Assembly (NCBI GenBank): GCA_030248215.1 | Contig: JASANG010001073.1 | Coordinates: 186,001 to 250,000 of the forward strand | Source: Enoplolaimus lenunculus | Lineage: Eukaryota > Nematoda > Enoplea > Enoplida > Thoracostomopsidae | Length of the DNA stretch: 64,000 bases | Direction of reading: 5' to 3' | Shown here: positions 1 through 12,300 of the stretch, piece by piece | Layout: each line of letters begins with the position of its first letter | Numbering within the stretch: the stretch's first letter is position 1 | Position numbers and translations under genes: made by a program | The notes under the pieces: model-generated | Seen by the model: only the letters and a program-made list of their open reading frames with translations | Database searches by the model: none | What the model was told of the DNA's origin: nothing

Positions 1-1012
1 ACAACGATGTGACCGAGGAACGGGCGCGATACTTCCTACTAGTTTGTCTGAGCATTCAACGCCTAAAAATCAATATCCATTCTTTTCAGGTAGCTAGTAT
101 CGAGGTTTTAGCAAGATAATATCTTTTGGCTGTGGGTCAGGTAACGTGATTTTTTAAGAAGTTTGTTTAGTATTTGCATGAAATACTTACCTATGTTTAA
201 TTTCTGCTTCTCGTATTGAAGGTTCAAATTTTTAGTTTACTGATTTTTGAAAGAGATGGTGAATACTGTATCAGAAAGCTTGTTAGCACGTCTGAGGTTG
301 CTATTTTTGTTTTGCAGCCTGTACTGTTTCAGCGCTTGTTCTGTTTTAATTAGCTGAACATGATAAATTAGTATCCTGTATTGTGGTAGGTTTTTTAATT
401 TTAGATTTGCTCAGTGCTGATGATCTCAAACGTGATGATTCGAAATGTCAATTTAGGCGCAACGACGCACGACGGCTTACGCTGCCAGAGCGCTTGCATG
501 ATCCTCAGATTGCAAAATTATCAGGCATGCTATGAATTACAATATTATTTTAAACGAAATCGCAAGCCTATTTTGAAACTGAACAGGTTTTTGAGACGAA
601 ACTTAATAACAGTGTTATACACCTTGTATAACTAAAACATCATTATGTGGGTTCAGCTGTCGCAAAGTGATTTCTCGACAGGTAATTGCTGTCCTGTTAC
701 GTTCGATTAAGATTTCAAAAGGGAGGTTTTTGTCATTGCAAACTGAAATCGTGTCTAAAATCCCTTGTATAAAATTCCCAAACGGGGGACAGTTGTCAGT
801 CCTGAAACTCACCCCCTGGCTACGACTTTTGCTAGAAAATCGCACGCTGAGTTGATATTGTTTCAAAATACAGATTGTGTCGCACAAAATGGAATGCGTG
901 AAAAAGAATCATCACATTTGTATTTGGATTTAAAACATCGCCGTGTTCTTTATTTATTACAGTTATTTTTTGCGTGGTCGCTTGAGATTAAATATTTCAA
1001 GTTTTTATTTAG

Positions 1013-1450
1013 ACGCACCTCCGATTCGAGCAATCCAAAATCCATACGCAATCGCGCGGCCATCAGCCAAACCTGAGCTCGTAGAGAAATGCGAACGTAC
1101 AATACGGCTCAGGACGCCCACGCAGAAATCGACTGATCGTAGTGTTTCAACTGTGGAAGGAATTGCTTCTGTGGAAGGAATTGCTCGTAGAAGCATTAGT
1201 TCTTCAGGGACAGAGTATCAAGATGTTTCGATACCTGCAACTGCGATTTCGCCGTTCAAACGACCTCATACTGCGCAGGGATTTGCAAGCGATGCCAGTG
1301 AAACGCCGCTAAAATTCAACGGACAACATCGGAAACAAACGAATCGGTTTCTATTTGGCTATGACGGCATTGATAGTCACAGTATTTGAAGTTTCATTTC
1401 TTCTTAATTCTGAATCGGTTTTTATTATTTATTTAATTTTATTATTGTTA

Positions 1451-1484
<34 letters not shown>

Positions 1485-2255
1485 TTGTCGGAACAAAATT
1501 TTGAAAGTTGGTATGCAGTTGTAACTGTTGCTCATTGTACATATTATTCATTTCCATGTAAAATTAGTCACGTCGTAGTGTGGAGAAAGTAAGATTTTTC
1601 AGTGTGCATGCGAAAAATCCAGAGCTAAATAAACACCATTAAGCGTATGTTTTTGTTATAAGATTTAACGGTCGCAAAGTCTTGCACAACATTGGTGCGT
1701 TGCCCCTTAACGATTTCCATTATTTAAATAATCATGCGCCATATTCTCAAATTTCCATTAAGCGATAGGTTGTCGAATTGATCAACTTCTGGGTATTGCA
1801 GTTTTCAAAATAATCGCAATAATGGAAACCAAGTAAGAAAATGGCTAAATCTCGAACCTCTGCATTCACTGGTTCGAAAGCTACAAGACCTAGCACGGAC
1901 TGTTGATTAATGCTACACATGTTTGAGGACACGCCACCTTATTTCAGGAGGAAGTGTGTCTCGGTTACCTGGCATATCTCCTCTTCCTGAAGAAGCTAAT
2001 TCGATATTATTAGTATCGAACGGTGACGACACTGGTGGCGTTTTGCTGAACCAAGAACACAGCGATGACACTTACGAACAACAACAACAACAACAACAAC
2101 AATTTAATGAACAAATATCAAGCACGTTCAATCCTTTGATAGACGATATGCTTGGTGAAAACAACGACCTTGCATTTACAGCGATTGCTCCACTACAGCC
2201 CTTGAAAGCATCTGGGAGGCCCACAGCGGAAAGCGACAAAATGGTTGGATGGTAG
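1013..2255 (+). CDS. C-terminal two exons of an unrecognised gene with polyQ tail
   Basis: Two putative exons, 1013-1381 and 1948-2255 (stop). The first follows a TTTTTATTTAG acceptor, the second TTATTTCAG. Joining 1381 (weak donor GTATTT) to 1948 keeps phase 1 and an open frame. Without splicing, the first frame stops at 1389, so it could instead be a terminal exon. The predicted product is a hydrophilic Ser/Thr/Pro-rich tail with a small internal duplication (VEGIASVEGIA), then a Gln run encoded by pure CAA codons near 2080-2102, and an acidic stretch (PLIDDMLGENND). No domain is recognised and no start was found, so upstream exons should lie at or before the window edge. Bases 3-89 read NDVTEERARYFLLVCLSIQR and onward up to a GT, and may be one of them. 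This could be the cytoplasmic tail of a membrane protein; that is a guess. Confidence 0.38.
1452..1485. repeat. (TTA)n microsatellite
   Basis: Uninterrupted TTA/ATT trinucleotide run in the proposed intron between the two exons of the first gene. Confidence 0.9.
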
Positions 2256-2573
2256 ATCATACCACGTTATTTATTTAGTGCTGAATAATTTATTGGCTGT
2301 GTATTATTGCAATAATTTTGGTTAAGCATGTAGTAGACATCGGTGTACCTAAGATTTTGGGAAGAAGAGCTATTTCTTTGAAAATTTTGAAGGGGGGTTG
2401 ACTCCCTGCACCACCCTCTTGGCATCATCCTTGCTAGTAGAGAATGAGTTATCTGATTGTTCGTAGTGTCACACAGAATTGTATAATTCTGGCCAAGTAG
2501 ATTAGTAGTTTTCGATCAGTGATATTTTGACTAGTTTCATTATTTGCATGCCATAAAATAGAACCTAGCTGGA

Positions 2574-2579
2574 AATAAA
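2574..2579 (+). promoter_or_regulatory. candidate polyadenylation signal AATAAA
   Basis: A canonical AATAAA about 320 nt downstream of the stop at 2255, on the same strand. It is a plausible 3' end signal for the first gene, but the hexamer is common in AT-rich DNA. Confidence 0.25.
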
Positions 2580-3894
2580 CACGCAGAAAACGATACTCTT
2601 GTTTAGCAAATCGTTTGAGTTCATAATATTAATTACACAACAGAGTACAAATACATACTAAATCCTACTTAGCCTGACATTAAGTTTACAGCGATCTCAG
2701 CGGCTTAATGCTTTTATACATTGTACTTTTTGTTATGTGCTTAATAGGGTGTAACCGAAAGTTAAAAATACCGAAGCCAGAGGTCAATATAATTTGCCGA
2801 AGCCGGAGGTAAAGCAATATTTAGTGAAAGCGATACGTACATTTAGCAGTCGTTTATTCATGATATTGCTCAGCGAAGTACATACAGTTATGTACATATT
2901 ATATTTTGAATAGCCTGGCATCATTGTTGTAAACGTCGATCTCACAGTTGGACGCTTTTATATAATATTATACTTTATTATTTTTGTATTTATATATTTC
3001 ATGCTTATGTTTATCCTGTTTGTGACATTTTTGCGAAAACTAGATTATTTCCTTCTAACACCATAGATGGTTAGTTAACTGTGTGCCAATACTTGTGTTA
3101 CACACCCGAATGAAGACTGCATTTTACAAAGACGAGCAGTCAGAGGTCCTTGCTCTGTCCATGACGCAGTACATAATTTTTAATTTACGACATTTCATAT
3201 GACTAAGCTAAATCCATGGAGTGACCGTTTATCCGGTTCCGATTTAAAAATATGTGGCAAATAAGCTATATCGGTATCTGGCTACGCTATCCGGTAGAAA
3301 GCTATATCCGTATCTGGCTCCAGTATCCGGTAGAAACTTACCGAATATTTTCGGTTATACTCCTGAATACCGTAAAACTACGTTTTACAAGCGGAAGTAT
3401 TCTAAATTTCGGAAAACTTACTGTCCATGAAAATTTTTTCTATCTCAAAGAGCGAAGATAACCATATCATTGTGAAATTTGATACTGAAGTCTCTATTGC
3501 TTGACACTAGGTTGACAGTGTAGACAATGTCACATGGACTGATTACCATTATAGCCAGGCGGCTCATGTTTATTCTTAACCAGCACACGTTCTTTTCCAA
3601 TAGATGTTGTTCACTCTGATTATACTGTTTATATATATATTGTGTGCTAGCTAGCTCTTTTTAGTATGTTTTACTTTGAGGCCAGCTAGTGCTATGTATG
3701 TTTATAATTTTGAACAGTTTGTAAACAAACTTCCAGCGTTCGATTTTAGAGAACAGTTAGTTTTTCTTGAATTTATAAAGAATTAAATAAATAGTTCGTT
3801 TTTACAAAGAAAAAAGTTTCATAAAATGATTTTGTTGTTCGAAAACCGAAACCCGGGATATAAGCTTCATTATACACCTGTTATAGGGAATACA

Positions 3895-4112
3895 GGAACC
3901 GTTCAGCTGAAAATGAAGGACGTTCTTAGGTTTCAATCCCATCCCCATAGCCGACAGATGCTCAGTCCAACGCGCTACCACTGAGCCACATCGCCTCACA
4001 ATCAACTGCAGAGCTTTTATAAGAACCTCAACATTATACTCATACATCTTTGTTCGTCCATGTTTTTGTCCCTTCTGCATATGAAGGCACTAGCACTACA
4101 TATGCCTCAGCG
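3895..4112 (-). repeat. tRNA-containing SINE-like repeat, family A copy 1
   Basis: On the minus strand, about 3999-3915 reads as a tRNA-like head: a GTGGCTCAGTGGTAGCGCG A-box region and a GGGATTGAAACC B-box-like segment, without a full clean cloverleaf. The similarity to a second copy at 25847-26075 covers both the tRNA-like part and about 110 nt on its far side (CCTCACAATCAAC ... TGCATATGAAGGCACTA). It is therefore a dispersed family rather than a functional tRNA gene. Confidence 0.7.
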
Positions 4113-4776
4113 TTCAGCGTGAGGTTTATTTTGCAACCACGTATTCGTATGTCACACATACATTCGAGAATATGGGTATGTTTCGCACAGAATTTTATAC
4201 AGAGGCATACAGATTTTTCACCAGATACATTTTATCTTCTCATTGATCGGTTAAACGTATCTTTTATAGCCGTATACGTATTAGATCTCATATATGTATC
4301 ACATGTAACGTGTTACCATTACTTTTTACGCTTCGCTTATTCATTGTTATCTAGTCAGCTAATTATTTACAAACATTTATTTATTTATTTTTTGTATGCG
4401 TTATTTACATGTAAGTCGTCTGTTTCTATGATTATTTTATCAGTATTCAACTACTTGAACTTGAGCTGTTTGTCAGTAGTAAAAACGATTGATAAGAAAT
4501 CATCAACAGATGTTATAACGTAAACTTCGCCCGGTATATACTTCTGAATCTTGTTAGGACTGAAAAAAGCCGTGAAATTCACTCGCTCTACTAAGCAACG
4601 AAATTTCTCAAACAAGCTGCCTTCCGATAACTTGGTGCGATTGTTCAAAAATAAGATTCGGCATGGGTTAGAAAGAGTGAGTCCCACTTTACTCAGGTAA
4701 GTAGTTTGTGGAAAAGTGAAATATTAGACCACCGAAAACACGACGATTTAAAATCAAGCAACGCATTAAAGTCAAG

Positions 4777-5109
4777 CAGGGTGTAAACGGATAGTAAAAA
4801 TAACGGAACACGACAGCGATCGAAATAACAGAAAACGGATATTGAAGTATAAAAGTTTCAAAGATGTTCTATTTTTCTGGCAACACAATTGAGGCAGTCA
4901 ACTATTCACTGGCTTTCTATAATTTTGAAGAAAAAACCGCGGTTTCACCGGGATGTTAAAATTTTGGGTAATTTCGTGATATTTATTTCATTTCAAACAA
5001 TTGTAGTCACTAGCGGATCCGGAAAGGGGCGGGGGGAGTTGTACGCCCCTCCGTCATCGGAAATAGATACCGGTTTTTATACCGGAAACAGATATTCGGT
5101 TACACTCTG
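4777..5109. mobile_element. non-autonomous hAT-like element, diverged copy
   Basis: Starts CAGGGTGTAAACGG and ends CCGGAAAC...GGTTACACTCTG, matching the ends of better-preserved hAT-type copies elsewhere in the window. The interior shares the AACGGAAAACGGATATTGA...TTTTTCTGGCAA segment with the copy at 33197-33552. No exact 8-bp duplication is visible at its flanks, so the copy is old or the edges are shifted. No transposase is encoded. Confidence 0.65.
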
Positions 5110-5163
5110 ATAGTTAAGGTTGTTCAAATATATATGCTATTGTATTAATTTAAAAATTGTGTT

Positions 5164-5603
5164 TGTTTATTTTGATTGCGTGCGTATAGAATACGATGGC
5201 AATATGCCAATTATAGGTCATTTGACCAATTTTCTGGCGTTTAATTAAGGGTTGCGGAATAAACATCAATGTACGTGTAAGTTTCCGACGCACCTTCGGC
5301 TCCGCCATATTTTATTATTGTCCACATGCAGTGCTTTTCATCACCAGTAGGATCTTGTCAGACACAGCTAACACGTTTGGCAGTGTTTATTTTGATTGCG
5401 TGCGTATAGAATACGATGGCAATATGCCAATTATAGGTCATTTGACCAATTTTCTGGCGTTTAATTAAGGGTTGCGGAATAAACATCAATGTACGTGTAA
5501 GTTTCCGACGCACCTTCGGCTCCGCCATATTTTATTATTGTCCACATGCAGTGCTTTTCATCACCAGTAGGATCTTGTCAGACACAGCTAACACGTTTGG
5601 CAG
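5164..5603. repeat. perfect 220-bp tandem duplication
   Basis: Two adjacent 220-nt units (5164-5383 and 5384-5603) appear identical by eye through their whole length, from TGTTTATTTTGATTGCG to ACACGTTTGGCAG. The unit has no recognised gene or domain. Identity in a region where other repeats are worn implies a very recent duplication or an assembly duplication. Confidence 0.9.
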
Positions 5604-5924
5604 TCAATGACACTTTCAGAGTTAAAAGGCATGGCCAATGTTACTTTTAGGGGCGTCCCGTTTTCCCGCGGGAAAGCAGGATACAAGAGTGTTGTATAAT
5701 CGTGGCAAATTCATATACTCCTGCCGATAGCATTACGGGCAGATAGGAAAATGGGACAGCCTTGTTTCGGCCAAATAGGAAAGCGGGATAGCGACAAAGT
5801 TTAGCAGGGAAAATGGGACATGTATGTTTCGGGCAAATGGAAAACGGGACAGATGTAATTTTCGGCCCATGTAAACCTCGCTACCCTCCCAAAATCTCAC
5901 CATCTCATTATAAGAATTTGATGT

Positions 5925-6190
5925 GTGCTAAAGGTGGGATTTTGGGATTTCGAGGTATGGTCGAAGGTTGGATTTCGGGATATGGTCGAAGGTGGGATTT
6001 TGGGATTTCGGGATATGGTCGAAGGTGGGATTTTGCGATTTCGGGATAAGGTCGATTTTGGGATTTCGGACATTTTAGGATTTCGGATGGGATTTCGGGA
6101 TATGGATGACGGTGGGATTTTGCGATTTTGTAATTTGGTGATATGGTCAAAGGTTGGATTTTGGGATTTCGGGATATAGTAGAAGGTGAA
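5925..6190. repeat. G-rich minisatellite, unit about 33 bp
   Basis: Tandem imperfect units built on GGTGGGATTTTGGGATTTCGGGATATGG-type sequence with GTCGAAG junctions. Because the unit length keeps frames open, both strands give repetitive open frames here; these are artefacts of the repeat rather than genes. It sits inside the TIR element at 5633-7560. Confidence 0.85.
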
Positions 6191-6197
6191 ATGCTTT

Positions 6198-6950
6198 TAA
6201 GCCTAAACCTAGACCTGTGCCCAAGGCTTAGCCCAAGTCTAAATTTAAGTCAAAGCCCAAGGCTAACCGTAAGCCTAAGCCTAGTCCTAAACTTAAGATT
6301 TAGCCCAATTAACGTGAACACCGCATGAGCCTAAACCTAATCTTATAAGATTTAGCCCAAGAGTTGATTCAAGATCTAATCTTTGTTTAAAACCTATTCA
6401 TAAAGCCTCGGCTTAAGCCTAGCCAATGCTATCTGTGGTGTTATCTACGCTTAAACAAAGCCTGCTCTTAAAGCGTAAGCGTAAACTTAAGCGAAAGCCT
6501 AAGCCTATGCCAAAGATGGTGCATGTATAGAACAGGGCCGGAACAGTAGTATAAGCATATTCCTAAGTTTAAGCCTAAGCAAAAAAATAGTCTAAAGCTT
6601 AAACTGACTCTATTATTACCCCTCCGGAAAACGATCCGGCCCTGTTCTATGCATAGGACACTAAGACTTAGCTCTTAATGGTCATTTATGATTTAATCTA
6701 CGTTTAACCAATTCCTAGAGCCTCAGAGTCCTAAAACTATGCCTAAGCCTAGACTTAAGCCTGAGCCATAGACTAAGTCAAAGCCTACGCCTGACGCTAA
6801 GGCTCCTCTAAAATGTATACCTAAGCTTTACACCAGATGTTACGGATAAACACCTAAATACCTAAGCCTAAGACGGAGCGTTGCATATTACTAAACCTAA
6901 ATCTTCAGCCAAAGGATTACATAAATCTAAAGGTAAAGCCTAAGGAATTG
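6198..6950. repeat. degenerate telomere-like (GCCTAA/TTAGGC) array
   Basis: Dense, irregular hexamer variants AAGCCTAAGCCTA, GCCCAAG, ACTTAAG and the like. TTAGGC is the nematode telomere repeat, of which this is a decayed interstitial version. Embedded at about 6524-6660 is a short inverted pair, TATAGAACAGGGCCGG and CCGGCCCTGTTCTATG, enclosing more hexamers. It looks like a small TIR unit that carries the hexamer array. Confidence 0.7.
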
Positions 6951-7560
6951 CTTTCGAGGAATTTTATTGAAATCGCAAAATTCCAACATCCCAAAATTTC
7001 ACCACAAACAAAAAGTATCAATTTCTTAGTTGGGACGGTGGGATTTTGGGACGGCACTCAACTATACATGGGCCCAATTTTCGATGTGAAAACCGGAACA
7101 CGGGAAAAGTTTTTGTATCGGGAAGCTGAAAATTTTTGCTGGGAAAACGGGACAAGCGGACAGCCTGTTTCGGGCAAATGGAAAAGCGGCAGAGATCTGC
7201 ATATTTTCGTTGGGGAAAAAGGACAAGCTTGTTTCGAACAGATAAGAAAACGGGACAATGGGACACCGGTCCAATTCGTTCCAGACTACAAAATTAGTTA
7301 GATCGGGGGACCATGTTACTTTAAGGGGCGTCCAGGTTTCTGGTTTCCTGGTGGGTCCATAAAAGAGTAGATTTAGATTCTAGATTACATTTTTCCTTTG
7401 GCTGAAGCTTCGGCTTCGGAAAACATTTTTGAGGTGGTTAGGCTTAGGAAGTTGGGATGAAGCCACCCGTCACTCCCCTCTGTACCTACATGCGGCTTTG
7501 GCACCCATAGCTGACTTGCATATCACTGAAAACGGAACGCCCCTGAAAGTAACATGAGCC

Positions 7561-9387
7561 AGTCATTTAAAATCGTGCTTCACCCAAGGCTTCGGCAAAA
7601 TTTGTTGATCCACAAATCCGGTTTGACCTGTCCATCAAATAGGTTCATCAAGCCACAATGTTTTATTTCATCAAGCCACAATGTTTTATTTCATGAAGCA
7701 TAAATGTTAAGATCATACGAGAATCAGTTATGATCAATAAAAACGGAACCGTAAACATCACGATGTACTCAGACAATCACTAACTACTCAGAACCAGCCT
7801 AATGAAGTGACGAAACAACAACTTATTCTACAGGTGTCCGACATGATATATATATAGCTAACCAAAAAACGGACGATGCAAGAATGTTTGCGATTTTTGC
7901 CGGTCCATAAAAGAGTGCGACCTTTGGTACCTACACACAAAATAAATTGCGTTATATCCAAGAAATATTGTCTGAAATGTAAACAGTTGTCTTAATACGG
8001 ACTCCAGACATGTTTTGACTTCCAGACTTTTATTTCTTAATTTTTTTAAAATTTAACACTGCGTTTTATGAACGATTAAGACAAACATTTTTGAAATACA
8101 AGGCATTTTTCCGACTACAAAATTAGGGGCTGACAACGAAATACCCTAACTTTACAAATAAACGGCGCAACTTTTTTACATATATAAGTCAGGCAATAAC
8201 TCTTGAATATTAGACTACTTCTTGAAAGGAAGAAATTTGTCTTAATATGACATTTATGTTTTAATCATTTCAAACACGAACGTCTAGGGTTTAAGGCTAT
8301 AAACATCTGAAATGCCAGACATTTATCAGGGTACAACCGGAGGCCTGCCTCCGGCTCCGACAGGAAATCGGCCTCCGGCTGCGGTACAATTTTTGCCGGA
8401 AGTTCCGACAATTTCGATAGTACAATTTTGCATATAACAATTTGCTCACCGATATAAAAACTTAAAATTTAACACGGAATTTGAATTTTTGAACATCTTT
8501 ACCGGTTAGCGAGCGATGATATTCCATGTTGCCAGCACAACAAACTTTGTAAAATAGCCATATTACTAATCAGAAAGATCCACTTTGGCTTGCAAACTAA
8601 ATTCTTTTGAAGACATGCAATTCGTTTTTGCTGACAGTTACAAAATCGAAGTGTTAATATTTATAAAACATTTATTCACAAATCATTATAAGCAATCAAC
8701 CGGTTTGTTTGTGTACACCGTATGTTTACCTATATTTCACTCAGTTGAAAACAAATCTTTAAAAAATGCAACACGAACCAGAACGCAATAATAATCCAGT
8801 TACACAAAACCCAATTTGATACAGCTTCTATTCCACCAAAAATATATTAAGCGCTATACTGTTTTCATTTGTTATAATAGCGATAAACCCGACATGATGT
8901 TAATATCGTCCATTTAGCAGTTTAACAATGTCGTCAAATTAATAAAAATCTATATATTAAAACTAAAAATAAATAATAGTACAGCTACTAAAACAGTTAC
9001 GCTACGATTATTATTATTATAACTGACAGTAAGCTCAGCCAATAGTATCGATCAAAACAACAAGCCAGTGTCATGTGATTATTATAATACGCACTGAATA
9101 TAGCAGCAAAGACAACATCAGCATTGTTCCTTGAATATACTTCGCGTCTTGTATGTATTATTTAACAGAATCTATACTTGTTTTTAAACGATTCTCCGTA
9201 TAAATTTTCACCGAATTAGAGGCGCATCGTAGCTCTGCTAAATTTCAAGCTGATCAAGCATGATTATTCACATAATTTTAATCAACAGTGTTGCAACCGT
9301 GGAGGGGATACAAAACGCCGAGTCTATAACCTCATAAAAGCCAGCAGCCCCAAACCATACAATGCTTAACAGTACAGCACCTATTGC
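7561..9387. other. spacer, no gene seen
   Basis: AT-rich DNA without supported exons. A hAT-family end fragment is present near 8329-8412 (CAGGGTACAACCGGAGGC followed by CCTCCGGCTCCG). The rest, including the region immediately 3' of the cyclase stop at 9388, has no recognised feature. Confidence 0.5.
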
Positions 9388-12300
9388 CTACCCATCGAGC
9401 ACGTAATACGGATCAATCCCGGGTTTACGGGTTTTCAATAACACCGTGTACATGCCACCGTCGATACCCTTTACTTCTTTAAGAACCCGGTTTTCAAAAA
9501 CAAATCGATCTGTGAATCGCAACGCGACGTGCTCAGGCACTTGAATGCGATCTTCAACGCCAGTTGAGTACATGCGTGACGCAATATTGACGGTGTCACC
9601 CCAAATATCGTAGTACAACTTTGTCGTTCCGATCACACCTGCGGTCACTGGGCCAACGTTGAATCCAATTTTCAATTTCAACCGATAATTTGTGCCGAAA
9701 CCAAACGCGTCATCGTTGAACCGTTCAAGCACTTGTTGTAGTGCGAGTCCAAACTCTAGCAATTGTACCAAATGCTCGACGGGAGAAGAGGCTCGGCCGC
9801 GTGTTTCTGGATTCAACCCGGCTGCAGCCATATACGTCGAACCGATGGTTTTAATTTTTTCAACTTGATTAAATACCGGTTGATCTAGAAGATTATCAAA
9901 ATCACCGATGATTTCGTGTAAAACGCGTAAAAATTGTTTTCCACCACGATACGCTTCTTCATAAATTTCACCCCAGTTTGATATCGATGCAAACAGTACG
10001 GCGACTTCTTCGTTATTTTCCGAATATTTCCACGATCGTTTGAGTTCTTCGAGCACAAAATTGGGAATAATGTTTGCCAGCAACATATCGGCTTGATGCT
10101 TGCTACGCTATAACAGGATAAAAACATAGTAATATACAATTGAAAAACGAACAAAATTATAGTTCTAGCACTCGAATTACTAGTTTTAGCAATCGGATTA
10201 CAGGGCATTTTATAACAATTTAGCAATTGTAGGGGCGCTACACTTTTTAAAAAATTTTAATGTCATATGGTGCCGTGCGCCACCATGCTGTATCGTACGA
10301 GCGGCACAAGCATACCGCTTTCTTTATGCGTCTACAATCATTAATCCCAAACCTGCTTGTTAAAAATTCCTATAGAACACTAAAATTTGAAGTGAATTGT
10401 AAACGATACTTTGTACAAGCAGCTCCTGACTTTCATATCGTACCTCCTAGGTTTGCATTTTGGGCTTGTATTGTCAAATATGTGTAGCACCTATTACCAG
10501 TAGTTACAGCAAGGTGCAAAGCGGAACTGGATTTTATCGAAATCGATACATCAATTTTATACCGGAATCGGAGCTACAAAGATTTTGACTATACGGATAA
10601 TTTGTATTAATGAATACTTCAACTTAAATCAGCATAGAATTATGATTCCATTCCAAATAACTCGTTTTGAATCGGATTTCTAATCGGAATCAGAATTCCG
10701 GTTGGACCCTGGGTGTTATCTTGTACAGTCACGGACATAAGTAAATGCCATCGCGGTCGCATGATAAACCGTGAATCTGATCGCAATTTGTCATTTCTTG
10801 TGCGCAATCGCTCGTTTCGTGGACGCAATCGGGCGCAAACGCGATTTGAATTGCTCGCGGTTACTGCGACTGCTGGTGTAAAATTTTTCAATCGTTTGTA
10901 AACACGGTTACAACTGCGATTTGAGGCGCGACTACAACTGCGTCTGTAAACGCGACTGGTCCATAGCAAAGAAAACGCAACCGTGACCGTATAGATTACT
11001 GGGCGCAATTTTATCCTTGACTGTAACTTTCGCGCTAGTGAATGGTGAGGTTTCGAAATTCAGTACATTTTTCACATTTCACTTGTCCTATTTCTTTGTC
11101 AATTTTTGAGATACGCAATTGCAGGACTTAAGCAGTTTGAATTGAAACAACAGCTTATACTAGTCACAATGCTATACGCATCGGAGGATAATGGGTCATG
11201 GTGTCAGTAATAAAAATGAAATCAAAATCAAAATCGAAGATACTCACTTGCATTTGTTCAATGTCTTTGACTGACTGGCGGTCGCCGTAAAACGACATAC
11301 GGAATATAGATTCAAATTGTCGATTCAAAAATGAGACCAATACAAGAGCAAGAATGACGTCAATAATCACTTCCCAGCGAAACACACACTGTCCGTAGAA
11401 AAACTCCAGTGACCGTGGTACTCCGATGTCATCTGCGACGGCAGCAGACGACGCGGGTTGTGTATCGTAAGCGGCGTATGACGATGAATCACGATTACTA
11501 TCGCCCGCAGCTCCAGACGCTAAAAACACCGTGCTGTATAAATGCTATACTGATGGCGTTCAATTCTTACACATATTATAGAATATACTATGAACGACAA
11601 CCTGCACTGATTCCATACACGAACTAATACACAGTGCGCCATGTTTAACATTTTCACACTTATGCAGAATACAAAGCCCCCATAAAACAAAACAGCTGCT
11701 TGGAGAACGATCGTTTAGTCCTTGCAACCGAGCGGTGATAGCAAGCGCCTTCCATCGGAGACCTATCTGGAGCATGGATGGCAAACGAAATTCAAAACAG
11801 CCTTGCGGGTACATAATGGTTAAATCAGCATGAAACGGAAGTTACAATTGTTAAGGTTACCGATATTAACCACTAGTTTCTGCGGAGTTTTGTTTAATCC
11901 AAAATTCTGACTTACTGTTTATTTTGACAATAGTAAATCCACCGGGCGTGCTGAAATCAGCTTGCAGCGTTTCATCATACACTAAATCCGGTATGTTGCA
12001 CATGCATTTGAATACTGTTGTAACGAGAATGAGGGTGATGCCGACAAACAGTGCTGCAATCGACTTGACCCAATGACTCACCTAGAAAGATATTATATTA
12101 AACGCATCAGCAGTCAACTAGTTCTGTTATTAGGACTTGAACGGTCACCATTTTATATACCAAATATCCAACTAAACCATACGCAGTCATTGCTCACCAA
12201 ATCGATCGACTGAAACCATTTGAAGCTGTAATTTAGCACCTATGTTACCAGTTGGCAATAGGTCCTGAGTTTTACTTACTAGAGAATGACTGACTTTTAA

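Larger units (their letters stand above)
2256..5163. other. spacer with repeat fragments, no gene seen
   Basis: No convincing exon. It holds a hAT-related fragment near 2744-2830 (GGTGTAACCG, then repeated CCGAAGCC.GAGGT), a related CCGGTAGAAA-containing fragment near 3230-3365 that recurs near 25195-25255, a tRNA-containing repeat at 3895-4112 and a hAT-like copy at 4777-5109. The frame at 4050-4523 is a long hydrophobic AT-rich reading with no coding signature. Confidence 0.6.
5633..7560. mobile_element. TIR-flanked composite element carrying minisatellite and telomere-like DNA
   Basis: Left end GGCCAATGTTACTTTTAGGG and right end (reverse complement) GGCTCATGTTACTTTCAGGG form roughly 30-bp imperfect terminal inverted repeats continuing into GGCGTYCCGTTTTC. 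Between them lie GGGACAGG-like sequence, a G-rich minisatellite (5925-6190), a degenerate GCCTAA array (6198-6950) and an internal copy of the end sequence at about 7308. The same end recurs at about 57700-57800. No transposase frame is recognised. The frames on both strands at 7018-7301 are by-products of the GGGAAAACGGGACA-type repeats. Confidence 0.55.

Noticed and set aside
1-95. Exon ending at CAG|GTAGCT near position 89
   Set aside because: Bases 72-89 (ATTCTTTTCAG) equally fit an acceptor, so whether this is exon end or intron end cannot be decided; mentioned only as a possible part of the first gene.
615-887. 90-codon minus-strand frame
   Set aside because: Overlaps a GTAGCCAG-type repeat fragment (CCCCCTGGCTACGAC); no splice context or recognised motif.
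4050-4523. 157-codon hydrophobic frame
   Set aside because: Begins inside a tRNA-containing repeat and runs through TTTATT-rich DNA; composition explains the hydrophobicity.
5813-6328. Several repetitive open frames on both strands
   Set aside because: They are produced by the G-rich minisatellite and hexamer array; the peptides are repeats of the unit translated in different frames with no independent support.
6948-7301. Overlapping frames in four registers
   Set aside because: Derived from GGGAAAACGGGACA-type repeats inside the TIR element; none has splice or domain evidence.
10640-11008. 122-codon Arg-rich minus-strand frame
   Set aside because: Comes from CGCAATCG-type imperfect repeats in the intron between cyclase exons 14 and 15.
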